A stretch of DNA of 64,000 bases from JANSWY01 sp965228955 (GTDB lineage Bacteria > Bacteroidota > Bacteroidia > Cytophagales > Cyclobacteriaceae): positions 620,001-684,000 of the forward strand of contig OZ245848.1 of assembly GCA_965228955.1 (NCBI GenBank), given 5' to 3'. This document shows positions 1-8,288 of the stretch, piece after piece. Under the pieces are notes generated by a model. That model was not told the origin of the DNA and did no database searches. It worked only from the letters and a program-made list of their open reading frames with translations. The position numbers and the translations under genes are program-made. Position 1 is the stretch's first letter. Each line of letters starts with the position of its first letter.

Positions 1-606
1 GGAACTCAACTTGGGGCAGACCTTAGTTTTATTGGCAAAAAACACCTTTATATGTTGGTCAATCAACTTCAATATTTTTCAACTGGAACGGGTCCATTTG
101 TAAGTACTGGGTTTGCGCATTTTAGAGTGAATTGGTTGAGAGATTCCAAGTTGTCCTATGAAACCTTTACTCAGATGCAATATGATGCTGGGAGAAATAT
201 GCAAAGTAGGTTTCTTTATGGAGGAGGGCTAAGGTTAAGCCTGATCCAGGCGGAAAAATCGTACTTCCACGCTGGGTTTGGCTTGATGTATGAAGATGAA
301 AGATGGGAGGATTTTGAGGATGTAATTGTAGAGAGGCAAATCTGGAAGACTACTAACTACATAGGAGCAAACTTTGCTTTTAATGATGCTAACTCATTAC
401 ATACAACATTTTATTTCCAAACAGGAAAAGATACTGTAGATGATGTTTATCGTACCAGAATAAGTGGAGATATTGGCTTACAGTTTTCAATTAGTGACAA
501 GCTGAGCTTTACCACAAATTTTGCCCTTCAGTATGAAGACCGGCCAATAATTCCCATTAATAATATTGTCTATTCTTTGACTAATGGACTGAGGTTGAAA
601 TTTTAA
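1..606 (+). CDS. DUF481-type outer-membrane beta-barrel protein, 5' truncated
   Basis: The frame is open from the first base of the window, so the real start lies upstream and only the last 201 residues are seen. The sequence alternates aromatic and polar residues in beta strands and ends in a Phe (LRLKF), typical of a barrel inserted in the outer membrane. The pattern of a glycine-rich strand (RFLYGGGLRLSL), a YEDERW segment and a strand near FSISDKLSFTTNF fits the DUF481 (YdiY-like) family, whose precise role is not established. It is followed 66 bases later by dnaX on the same strand. An unrelated barrel family is possible; the membrane assignment is firmer than the family. Confidence 0.7.
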   Translation, partial: GTQLGADLSFIGKKHLYMLVNQLQYFSTGTGPFVSTGFAHFRVNWLRDSKLSYETFTQMQYDAGRNMQSRFLYGGGLRLSLIQAEKSYFHAGFGLMYEDERWEDFEDVIVERQIWKTTNYIGANFAFNDANSLHTTFYFQTGKDTVDDVYRTRISGDIGLQFSISDKLSFTTNFALQYEDRPIIPINNIVYSLTNGLRLKF

Positions 607-672
607 AAAATCGAATAGAATTTCCTCAATTAAGGAAGCTGATCTTAAAGAAGTTTTCTTAACTTGCAGGCC

Positions 673-1794
673 ATGGAAAACTTCGTTGTTTCAGCTAGAA
701 AATATAGACCGCTCGGTTTTGATGAGGTAGTAGGGCAGGAGCATATTACAACGACTTTGCAGAATGCTATCAAAAACAATCACCTTGCACAAGCACTTTT
801 GTTTTGTGGTCCTAGAGGTGTTGGTAAGACAACCTGTGCGAGAATTCTTGCAAGAGAAATAAACGATTTCCATACCGATAATGCTGTTGAAGGCAATACT
901 TCACTTAATATTTATGAATTAGATGCTGCTTCCAATAACTCTGTGGACGATATCCGTAATTTGATTGATCAGGTACGGTACCCTCCTCAGCAAGGAAAGT
1001 ACAAAGTCTACATCATAGATGAGGTTCACATGCTTTCGACTGCTGCTTTCAACGCGTTTCTTAAGACTTTGGAAGAGCCACCTTCTTATGCCATTTTCAT
1101 TCTGGCAACAACAGAAAAGCATAAGGTGATCCCAACAATCTTGTCCAGATGTCAGATCTATGATTTCAATAGAATTGAGATCTCTGATATGACAAATCAA
1201 CTTAGTAAGATAGCCGATAAGGAAGGACTAGAAGTTGAGGATGAAGCACTGCATTTGATCGCTCAAAAGGCTGATGGCGCATTGAGAGATGCACTTTCTA
1301 TTTTTGATTTGATTGTTACATTCTCTTCTGAGAACAAGGTTACTTATAAAAATACGATCAAGAATCTCCACATTCTTGATTACGACTACTACTTCAAAGT
1401 AACGGATCATCTACTGGCAGAAGACATGTCTCAAACCATGTTGGTATTTGATGAAATCCTGAAGAATGGTTTTGATGGTCATAATTTTATCATCGGCTTG
1501 TCAGAGCACATGAGAAACCTGATGGTTTGCAAAGACCAGGTGACCATTCAATTATTGGAAGTTTCTGAGAATGTAAAAGCTAAGTACAATGAGCAAGCTC
1601 AGAAATCGGAAATGTCATTTCTTCTTACGGCAATCAACTTGCTAAACCAATGCGATTTGGATTACAAAAATTCAAAGAACCAAAGGTTACATGTTGAGAT
1701 TTGTCTGATGAAGTTGGCAAATGTCAGAAATGCTATAAGATTAGCCTCTGCCGGATCTGGTGACGAGGTAAAAAAAAAAGTAGCCCAGGCGTAG
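673..1794 (+). CDS. dnaX: DNA polymerase III short gamma-type product of dnaX (zero frame)
   Basis: Reading straight through the A10 tract without slipping gives a 373-residue protein that ends EVKKKVAQA shortly after the tract. It keeps the ATPase domains and the collar domain and loses the linker and the C-terminal tau domain, exactly the architecture of E. coli gamma. In well-studied bacteria gamma is made by ribosomal frameshifting (E. coli) or polymerase slippage (Thermus). Here the long form, not the short one, requires the slip. Whether both forms accumulate cannot be told from sequence. Confidence 0.6.
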   Translation: MENFVVSARKYRPLGFDEVVGQEHITTTLQNAIKNNHLAQALLFCGPRGVGKTTCARILAREINDFHTDNAVEGNTSLNIYELDAASNNSVDDIRNLIDQVRYPPQQGKYKVYIIDEVHMLSTAAFNAFLKTLEEPPSYAIFILATTEKHKVIPTILSRCQIYDFNRIEISDMTNQLSKIADKEGLEVEDEALHLIAQKADGALRDALSIFDLIVTFSSENKVTYKNTIKNLHILDYDYYFKVTDHLLAEDMSQTMLVFDEILKNGFDGHNFIIGLSEHMRNLMVCKDQVTIQLLEVSENVKAKYNEQAQKSEMSFLLTAINLLNQCDLDYKNSKNQRLHVEICLMKLANVRNAIRLASAGSGDEVKKKVAQA

Positions 1795-2393
1795 TTACTG
1801 AAACTAAGCTAGCTGCTCAACCTAGCACCACACAACCAGTTTCAAAACCAGCTTCTGAGAAACCCAAGTTAGTTACCAAGCCTAATGCTGGAGGTACTGT
1901 TAAAATTGATCCTTCGCTCGCAAAACCGATCAAAAAGAAAACCCCTACACTTTCATTAACTGATGATGAAACTCCTGAAGAGGTAGAAAAAGAAGAGGAG
2001 AAGGTTGAAGAGATCAACGAAACTCTGGAATTCAATCAAGAGGAATTGAACAACGCCCTTTCTGAATATATGGAGATCAGAAAACAGCAGGAAGCGAGTG
2101 ACATGGAGTTGTTGATTCTCAATAAATCGTTTGAACTGCTGGAGAACTATCAAATAAAGTTAGTTCTCTCTAATAGCCTGGAATTAAACATTCTCGAAAG
2201 GGCTGAGCAGGAACTAGTGCAGTTTCTAAGAAAACAATTACAAAACGGAAAAATCAAACTGTTGCCGGAAATTAAAGAACAGGAAGCAAAGGATAAGCTA
2301 TACACTGATAGGGATAAGTTCCAATTCATGGTAGAAAAGAATCCAGAACTCCAAAAGCTTAAAGACCGACTTGGATTAGATTTTGAATTCTAA
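673..2393 (+). CDS. dnaX: DNA polymerase III subunit tau (full-length dnaX product, made by a -1 frame change)
   Basis: Clamp-loader ATPase of the replicative polymerase. The N-terminus (MENFVVSARKYRP) is the usual one for this phylum, so I start at the ATG at 673 rather than the TTG at 664. Walker A (GPRGVGKT, about residues 46-53), Walker B (VYIIDEVH, about 112-119) and the TILSRC segment are present. The zinc module found between Walker A and B in Escherichia coli DnaX is missing, as in other Bacteroidota homologues I know. The zero frame stops at 1794, just after ten A residues at 1770-1779. The -1 frame is open from the A run through a Pro/Lys/Glu-rich linker to a conserved C-terminal domain ending at 2393. 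One slip gives a 573-residue tau. A homopolymer sequencing error is the main alternative. Confidence 0.85.
1770..1779 (+). promoter_or_regulatory. dnaX: A10 slippage site inside dnaX
   Basis: Ten consecutive A residues (zero-frame codons AAA AAA AAA follow a GTA ending in A) precede a G. Gain of one A in the mRNA, or a -1 ribosomal slip on the AAA codons, joins the zero frame to the downstream frame. The only downstream hairpin I find (TAGTT at 1792-1796 with AACTA at 1802-1806) is weak, and there is no good upstream Shine-Dalgarno. I therefore infer that transcriptional slippage is likelier than a stimulated ribosomal frameshift. Confidence 0.6.
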
Positions 2394-3058
2394 GTGATCT
2401 GTAAATTCAGATCTTCCATCTTCAATAAATGATGTGCAAGATGCGGATAGTGTTTTGCTAACTCAGCAATAAACATTTCGTATGGAACATCATTGAAGGA
2501 GCCGTATTCGTGAATATACTCCATGAACTGCCCTCCAGAGTGATCAAACTCTTGAAAAACTGCGTCATTCTCTCCATCAAACTCCAGTGTGTCAACATTT
2601 AGTTTTTCGCACAAGCTTTTATTAAAAATTGGAGCAAGCTTTATCCATCTATCATGAAGGTAGATTTCTGCATAACCATGGAAGACCAGTAAGTTGGTTT
2701 TTAATATTGCTTCCAGCTTAGCTGTACCGATGTGGTTTTTAACGTTAGCAAATGCCATTCTGCCTGGAATCCCCAAGACTCTTGCAGTTGAGACCAATAA
2801 GCCACTTTTCTCAATACAATATCCGTGATTTCTTGTAAGTAGATGGCTTGATTTTACTGCATCTCTATTGAGATTTAAATTATATGGATCATAACGGAAT
2901 CTTTCACGGATATCCAGAAATAATGTCTGAATTTGCTCTATCGGATCTTTTACTCCGTTTGTGGTTTCTTTTGCGTAATCAATTACACTTTGATGATCAG
3001 AATTCAGGAATTCTCCTGGTAACAAAGCTTCTTCGATTTCCGTAAGTCGTTGATTCAT
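2390..3058 (-). CDS. transglutaminase-like domain protein
   Basis: A 222-residue cytosolic protein with no signal peptide. The papain-fold transglutaminase core is visible: Cys81 in HGYCIEKSGLL, then His127 in FHGYAEIYL. The third triad position, usually Asp, falls in KLAPIFN and is not Asp; I recall homologues of this subgroup with a similar KATPAFN segment, so this is probably a family trait rather than decay. Substrate unknown; such proteins may act as peptidases or amidases. The gene converges on dnaX with a 4-base overlap of the stop codons. It diverges from a TetR gene across a 107-base region containing a perfect palindrome, so it may be a target of that regulator. Confidence 0.75.
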   Translation of the reverse strand: MNQRLTEIEEALLPGEFLNSDHQSVIDYAKETTNGVKDPIEQIQTLFLDIRERFRYDPYNLNLNRDAVKSSHLLTRNHGYCIEKSGLLVSTARVLGIPGRMAFANVKNHIGTAKLEAILKTNLLVFHGYAEIYLHDRWIKLAPIFNKSLCEKLNVDTLEFDGENDAVFQEFDHSGGQFMEYIHEYGSFNDVPYEMFIAELAKHYPHLAHHLLKMEDLNLQIT

Positions 3059-3103
3059 ATAATGTTGTCGTTAGAGTGAAGCAAATGTATATAATGATTT
3101 CTG

Positions 3104-3129
3104 AAAATTAGGCATTTATGCCTAATTTT
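3104..3129. promoter_or_regulatory. perfect 11-bp inverted repeat, candidate TetR operator
   Basis: AAAATTAGGCA at 3104-3114 and its exact complement TGCCTAATTTT at 3119-3129 are separated by TTTA. It sits between the divergent transglutaminase-like and TetR genes, just upstream of a -7 box match at 3141. A dyad at this place suits autoregulation by the TetR protein and control of its neighbour. It could also fold as a small hairpin followed by a T run, that is, a terminator. Confidence 0.5.
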
Positions 3130-3140
3130 TTATTTTCCTT

Positions 3141-3148
3141 TATTTTTG
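3141..3148 (+). promoter_or_regulatory. candidate -7 promoter element of the TetR gene
   Basis: TATTTTTG matches the Bacteroidota consensus TAnnTTTG exactly and lies 17 bases before the chosen ATG at 3166. No clear TTG is seen near -33; that position is occupied by the palindrome at 3104-3129, which would let the repressor block the polymerase. Confidence 0.4.
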
Positions 3149-3165
3149 TGAATATTAAAGTCAGA

Positions 3166-3807
3166 ATGAAGACTAGGGAGAAGATATTAGCAACATCGCT
3201 GGATTTATTTAACCAATATGGAATAAGTAATGTTTCCAGCAAGCATGTCAGTGAGGTAATGGGAATTAGCTATGGTAATTTGTGTTACCATTTTCCTAAG
3301 AAGGATGATATTATTCTTCAGCTGTATCTTGATATGCAGGAAAAGCTCGATCAGCAATTTGAGCAGGTCCAAAGAGATATCTTCAATTTTGAATTCATGC
3401 TGGCTGGGTTGAAGGATTTGTTTAATATTCTTTACGAATACAAATTCATTTACCTCGGGATAACAAAAGTGATCCGTCATTTTGAAACAATCAAAAAACA
3501 TGCTCAGGAGCAAAATCAGGTAAGAGGTAAGACGCTTAACACGATTGGGACTTTTCTGGTTGAGCAAGGGTATTTGAAGCCGTTTGAAAGTAAAGAACAC
3601 AAAGACATGTTAATTCATGCACTACTAATGGTGATTAACTCATGGATATCCGATGCAGAAGTGTTTTTTCAAAAAGAGGAGAATAAGATTGAGTACTATG
3701 TGAAGCTATTCTTCAACATGGTAAAACCACTTCTTACCGAATCTGGTCTGGAAAAGTACGAATTGATATATGCCTATTTTGAAGAAATGAAGGTTGCTAC
3801 GAAGTAA
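3166..3807 (+). CDS. TetR/AcrR family transcriptional regulator
   Basis: A 213-residue one-component regulator. The N-terminal helix-turn-helix is clear (MKTREKILATSLDLFNQYG, then EVMGISYGNLCYHFPKKDDI, residues 1-55). The C-terminal part is helical and would bind an unknown ligand and dimerise. I choose the ATG at 3166, because the in-frame ATG at 3118 would add 16 Phe-rich residues, overlap the palindrome and place the -7 box inside the gene. It is divergent from the transglutaminase-like gene and converges with the DUF2062 gene (11-base overlap of ends). Confidence 0.85.
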   Translation: MKTREKILATSLDLFNQYGISNVSSKHVSEVMGISYGNLCYHFPKKDDIILQLYLDMQEKLDQQFEQVQRDIFNFEFMLAGLKDLFNILYEYKFIYLGITKVIRHFETIKKHAQEQNQVRGKTLNTIGTFLVEQGYLKPFESKEHKDMLIHALLMVINSWISDAEVFFQKEENKIEYYVKLFFNMVKPLLTESGLEKYELIYAYFEEMKVATK

Positions 3808-4267
3808 CGTTTCTGAATATTCTTAAGAATACAAAATATACTACCGCATAAACAGGGATTGCAAATATTAACCAGCCCAAAGCACCTGATAATACGATGT
3901 AACCAACTTCACCAATTGCTCCCCAAACATCTTCAGACAACAATGTAATCACCTCATCTATTTTCTCAGATGAAATGCTAGATCCAGTCAAGAGTAAACC
4001 TAATTGTATGAATGGCACCAATACAGTCAGTTGGATTGGGTACGCAGCATAGTTAACTATCTGAATTGCGGCATGATTTAATCTGAATACAAATGCCAAA
4101 GCGATACAGATTATAGTCGTTGTACCTAGAATTGGGAAAATCCCCATGATAAAGCCGAAGGCCACAGATTGCGCCAGTTTTTCAGGAGTGGTGCCCTCCT
4201 TTAAGAATCCAAGGAGGGGTTGATAAACCTTAGTTAGGAAATAATTCTTAATCTTGATTAAGATCAT
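3797..4267 (-). CDS. DUF2062 membrane protein
   Basis: A 156-residue integral membrane protein. A short amphipathic start (KIKNYFLTKVYQPLLGFLKEG) is followed by the DUF2062 signature SVAFGFIMGIFPILGTTTI and about three to four hydrophobic segments, including the C-terminal GWLIFAIPVYAVVYFVF. The function of DUF2062 is unknown; it is often found near lipid or glycosyl metabolism genes. Its ATG overlaps the stop of the upstream DUF3352 gene by 4 bases (ATGA), so the two are translationally coupled. Confidence 0.8.
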   Translation of the reverse strand: MILIKIKNYFLTKVYQPLLGFLKEGTTPEKLAQSVAFGFIMGIFPILGTTTIICIALAFVFRLNHAAIQIVNYAAYPIQLTVLVPFIQLGLLLTGSSISSEKIDEVITLLSEDVWGAIGEVGYIVLSGALGWLIFAIPVYAVVYFVFLRIFRNVTS

Positions 4268-6399
4268 TCCTGCAGTTTTCCATTTTTATACTTTTCACGT
4301 TTGATAAGATCACCGTCTTCATTGTAGAATTTCCAGGTGCCTTCTGGTTCATCGTTTTTGTATTTTCCTTTTGTTTTTAATTCACCTGTAGGATAATACT
4401 CAAAGTAGCTTCCGTGTTTCTTTCCATCTTTCAGTTCTACTTCATAAAGGAGATTGCCTTCCTCGTCTTTTTCTTTCTGTTTCTTCGCTCCTAAATCTTC
4501 AATTTCAATTTCTGCTATCTCTATTTGTTCCCCTGGATCAATTCTCAATATACTGTCATAGTTGATAGTATCTCCAACAAACGGCACGTCATACAATTTC
4601 GGATCAGGTAATTGCATGTTTTCTATGGATACCAAAGCTTTAGTTCTATACATTTTGCCGTCAGGGTTGATTTTGAAAGCTAACTGTGGGAAGTCTTTAA
4701 TAAAGGCACGCTTCTCTTTCAAAAGCTGAGCTGTTTCCTTATCTATCATCGCGCCTTCGCTGTTTTCCAAAAGAGGTAATTGCATGTAAAGCAAAGCACT
4801 GTGCTTCTCACCAATTTTATCCTCAAACTCCTGATAAGACTCGAGATTAGCTAGAGTATTTTCAAGGATGTAATCATCAATAATCCTTCTTAAGACCTGA
4901 GGTTGATTACTGAAGACTACATATTCATCAATGATCGCATAATATGGTCTGTCAAAATGTTTAAAGAGGTTACCCAACACAAGATTGAACAAACCTTTTA
5001 CCGACATGAAGTTAATGGGATAGCCTTTATACGTGATTGTTTTGAACTTAACAGGAGTCTTTCTCTTAATTTGTCGGCTTAAGAATGCCATCTTTTCAGT
5101 AGCAAGCTTGGCACTTTTAGCTTTAAGAATCATCGCTGTTTCATTCTCATAGGAATCAGATTCTAATTGAATGATCGCAATCTCATCGTCAATCCAACCC
5201 GCAAAATCTTCTTTCAGATTAACATCGAGAAATTTCTCAGTCCTTTTGGTATATAGTTTATAATCTTCACCTAATTCCGGGTCTTCCCGTATTTGTTTGT
5301 CAAATGCATTGTAAAAGTCTGAGAATTCATTGAATCCCATACTAAAGTACATGGAAGTTCTGGCTGGCAATACATGTGCAATATCCAGATTTCCGGTACC
5401 ACCGGCCTCCATTAGGTTTAGGTATGTTGGGATGCTATCATTATAGTTAGAGTATCCCTCCAGAAACAGAGCGTCTTGCTCAACATCGAAGTAAAAACCA
5501 CTAAAAAGTAATGGTAGATTTTCCTTCATGATCTCGGTATTTTCCTCACCCATGAATGACTCCATGTATGGATAGAAAGTCTCATAGTTCAAATAAGTCC
5601 TAACCAATCCTTCGCCTAATACTTTCTTTCGTACATCAATGAACTCAAAATCTCTGCTTAATGCTGCATCTTCACTTCCAGAAATAGAGGCTTCTACCAG
5701 GGTGTGAGTGTAAGATCCTACAAGGAAATTATCGGTAAATGTGAAATATAGTGTTTCTTTCGTCTCAGGGTCAAACTGTTCGTAGAGTGTTTGCTCTTTA
5801 AATTTTCGTTGAGTTAGATTTTCTTGCTTTGTTAGCCAGGTCCGAACCACCCCTAAACCATTCATATCGATAATAAACAGATAATCATGTTCATCTTTCC
5901 GGTATGGATGGGCAGATAAATAAATGCTTCTGTCACTTAATACATCAATTACCTTATCAAAATCAGAAAGTGTACCTTCAAGTTCCTGTAAGGCTTCACC
6001 ATATTCTTTCCATTCATCATCCTTTTCAAGTGTCTTCCAAATTCTGGTTCCACTGAGTTCTTTCCAGACGTTGTAAGCTTCATCGGTTTCAATTACAAAG
6101 ACAGCATTTGCAGGAACTAAATTCAATGGATTGATTCTTGGCCCAGTTACTTCGGGGAATACGATCTTGTAACCATAGAATCCACCGGCACCTAAAACGA
6201 TAACCAGTAGAATCCATAAAACGGCAAAGCTTCTTTTTTTCTTAGGCTTTTCTGATGGCGGAGTTGAAGCAACCGGTTCAGTTTCTGGGGCTTCTGATAT
6301 ATAGTCTTCGTTCGTTTCAGTTTCGCCTGGTTGATCCGAAAAAGTATCAGGGTTTTCGTCCTGTGGATCTTCTAATTCATTTGGTTCTTCTGGATACAT
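4264..6399 (-). CDS. DUF3352-like membrane-anchored protein with C-terminal MORN repeats
   Basis: A 711-residue protein. Residues 1-55 are acidic and Pro/Glu-rich, followed by a basic stop (KPKKKR) and one membrane segment (about 57-80), so the bulk is probably periplasmic. The central region resembles DUF3352 proteins (VPANAVFVIETDEAYNVW, then repeated alpha/beta modules). The last 60 residues are MORN-type repeats (GSYFEYYPTGELKTKGKY, GTWKFYNEDGDLIKREKY). These are usually toxin-immunity or surface beta-hairpin modules; here they cap a membrane protein. The function is unknown. It is coupled to the DUF2062 gene and preceded by a 444-base AT-rich gap. Confidence 0.65.
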   Translation of the reverse strand: MYPEEPNELEDPQDENPDTFSDQPGETETNEDYISEAPETEPVASTPPSEKPKKKRSFAVLWILLVIVLGAGGFYGYKIVFPEVTGPRINPLNLVPANAVFVIETDEAYNVWKELSGTRIWKTLEKDDEWKEYGEALQELEGTLSDFDKVIDVLSDRSIYLSAHPYRKDEHDYLFIIDMNGLGVVRTWLTKQENLTQRKFKEQTLYEQFDPETKETLYFTFTDNFLVGSYTHTLVEASISGSEDAALSRDFEFIDVRKKVLGEGLVRTYLNYETFYPYMESFMGEENTEIMKENLPLLFSGFYFDVEQDALFLEGYSNYNDSIPTYLNLMEAGGTGNLDIAHVLPARTSMYFSMGFNEFSDFYNAFDKQIREDPELGEDYKLYTKRTEKFLDVNLKEDFAGWIDDEIAIIQLESDSYENETAMILKAKSAKLATEKMAFLSRQIKRKTPVKFKTITYKGYPINFMSVKGLFNLVLGNLFKHFDRPYYAIIDEYVVFSNQPQVLRRIIDDYILENTLANLESYQEFEDKIGEKHSALLYMQLPLLENSEGAMIDKETAQLLKEKRAFIKDFPQLAFKINPDGKMYRTKALVSIENMQLPDPKLYDVPFVGDTINYDSILRIDPGEQIEIAEIEIEDLGAKKQKEKDEEGNLLYEVELKDGKKHGSYFEYYPTGELKTKGKYKNDEPEGTWKFYNEDGDLIKREKYKNGKLQE

Positions 6400-6843
6400 G
6401 GTGATTTATGTAGTTATCTTATAAATCTAATTGGATTTCATCACTTTCCCATGTCGCATTTCTAAAATTCTCAGTCACTGATTTGTTCATTATTAATAAT
6501 CTTAGGAAGAATTGTAGAAAACGGTGAGTTTGACTATTGATATTTTAATAAATTGGTATGCATACCGATAACTTTTCATCAAATTCAGTAATTTATTATC
6601 AGTTATTAAAAATTTGATAACATTAGATGAAATTTTGTGAAAATTGTATTTGATCCTTCATTGCTGAGCCTTCAGTTATGGATTTCTTTATATTCTAACC
6701 GAATGATTAAAATAATTTCAAAAATTACACCAATTATTATTGGGTGATTCAATAAAAACGAAGAATATTATTTTAATTACTTCTTTACAAAGCCAATAAT
6801 AACTCGTAATATTGTTGCCACTTTTTAAGATAATTGAACACCT
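6400..6843. other. AT-rich divergent intergenic region
   Basis: This 444-base stretch separates the DUF3352 gene (minus) from the transhydrogenase operon (plus). I see no gene or RNA in it. The only notable structure is a near-perfect 18-bp palindrome at 6552-6569 with core GGTATGCATACC. I could not place a convincing TTG / TAnnTTTG promoter on either strand. Confidence 0.5.
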
Positions 6844-7959
6844 ATGAGAATCGGAGTACTAAAATGCCTGGAGGACCCATTGGTAGCCGCCACGCCGGTG
6901 ACAGCTTCCAAGTGGATTAAGGAAGAAAATGAGGTGATATTTGAACAGGGAGCAGGAGAGCAAGCATATTTCCCTGATGAGGTTTATACGGAGGTTGGAG
7001 TGAAGGTTGTTTCAAGAGATGAAGTACTTCAACAATCAGATATCATTATTACTGTTAGTTCAATTTCAGATGCGGATCTGAAGATGATTCCTGAGAAGAC
7101 TAAGTTGGTGGGTATATTCAATCCACATATTAATACGGATTTAGTTTCTAAGTTTAATAACTCACATATTTTACCATTCAGCCTTGAGCTTTTGCCAAGA
7201 ACATCAATTGCTCAATCAATGGATGTGCTGTCATCTTTAGCTTCACTAGCTGGGTACAAGGCAATTATTTCTGCCGCTAATTTATTACCTGGTTATTTCC
7301 CAATGCTAACAACCGCAGCTGGAACAGTTCCTCCTGCAAAGGTTCTTGTATTAGGAGCTGGTGTAGCTGGATTACAAGCTATTGCAACTGCTAAAAGATT
7401 AGGAGCTGTAGTTGAGGCTTTTGATGTTAGATCGGCAGTAAAACAAGAGGTGGAAAGTCTGGGAGCGAAATTTGTAGAAGTAGAAGGAAGCAGTGAAGAT
7501 AAAGATGCCGGAGGATATGCGGTGGAACAATCGGAAGAGTATATCAAAAAGCAAAAGGCACTTATCCATGAAAAGGCAATGAAAGCTGATGTAGTAGTTA
7601 CAACTGCTAATATACCTGGTAAAAAGGCCCCTGTATTGATAGAAAAGGCTACTGTAGATGCAATGAGTCCGGGAAGTGTTGTCGTTGATATGGCAAGTGC
7701 AACTGGAGGAAATTGTGAGTATTCAAAAGATAAAGAAACAGTTTTAGTTGGTGGAGTTTCAATCATTGGGGACTCAAAGCTTGCGGTTTCTCTTCCAAGA
7801 GAGGCTAGTAAGTTGTACGCTACTAATGTTTATAACTTCATTAAACACATGAGTAAGTCAGAAAGTGGATTTGACCTGACTGACGAAATAGTTAACCAAC
7901 CATTCTTGGGTAACCCTGAGATATTACAAACCGAAGAACCTGTTAAAGTAGAACAATAA
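6844..7959 (+). CDS. pntAA: NAD(P) transhydrogenase alpha-1 subunit, NAD(H)-binding domain I
   Basis: Soluble domain I of the proton-translocating transhydrogenase, which passes hydride between NADH and NADP+ using the proton gradient across the cytoplasmic membrane. The 371 residues cover the alanine dehydrogenase/PNT N- and C-lobes. The conserved RTSIAQSMDVLSS loop is at about 120-132, the Rossmann motif GAGVAG at 171-176, and an acidic residue follows at EAFD. The subunit stops before the membrane helices, as in three-subunit enzymes such as those of Rhodospirillum. Its stop codon overlaps the start of the next gene (TAATG). Confidence 0.95.
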   Translation: MRIGVLKCLEDPLVAATPVTASKWIKEENEVIFEQGAGEQAYFPDEVYTEVGVKVVSRDEVLQQSDIIITVSSISDADLKMIPEKTKLVGIFNPHINTDLVSKFNNSHILPFSLELLPRTSIAQSMDVLSSLASLAGYKAIISAANLLPGYFPMLTTAAGTVPPAKVLVLGAGVAGLQAIATAKRLGAVVEAFDVRSAVKQEVESLGAKFVEVEGSSEDKDAGGYAVEQSEEYIKKQKALIHEKAMKADVVVTTANIPGKKAPVLIEKATVDAMSPGSVVVDMASATGGNCEYSKDKETVLVGGVSIIGDSKLAVSLPREASKLYATNVYNFIKHMSKSESGFDLTDEIVNQPFLGNPEILQTEEPVKVEQ

Positions 7960-8264
7960 TGGAAGCGATATTAGAATTTTTTGCACAATACCCTATCACA
8001 ATCTACATGTTTGTGTTAGCGATATTTTTAGGATTTGAACTTATTTCAAAGGTGCCTACCGTATTGCATACACCATTAATGTCAGGTGCCAATGCAATCA
8101 GCGGAGTTGTAATCATTGGAGCTATTACTTTAATCAGGAATACTCCATCTGATGATTATCTATCACTTGGACTTGGATTTATTGGTATTGTATTGGGTAC
8201 CATTAATGTAGTCGGTGGACATGCTGTTACGAACAGAATGTTGGAGATGTTTAAAAAGAAATAA
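7959..8264 (+). CDS. pntAB: NAD(P) transhydrogenase alpha-2 subunit, membrane domain
   Basis: A 101-residue membrane subunit with about three helices: YPITIYMFVLAIFLGFELI, ANAISGVVIIGAITLI and LSLGLGFIGIVLGTINVVGG. It forms part of the proton channel with PntB. The motif GFELISKVPTVLHTPLMSG is the conserved signature of this subunit. It overlaps the upstream gene by one base and is followed by pntB after 24 bases. Confidence 0.93.
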   Translation: MEAILEFFAQYPITIYMFVLAIFLGFELISKVPTVLHTPLMSGANAISGVVIIGAITLIRNTPSDDYLSLGLGFIGIVLGTINVVGGHAVTNRMLEMFKKK

Positions 8265-8288
8265 ATCATTAACGGAGAGGAGACATAC

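Noticed and set aside
664..672. TTG start for dnaX
   Set aside because: The conserved N-terminus MENFVVSARKYRP begins at the ATG at 673.
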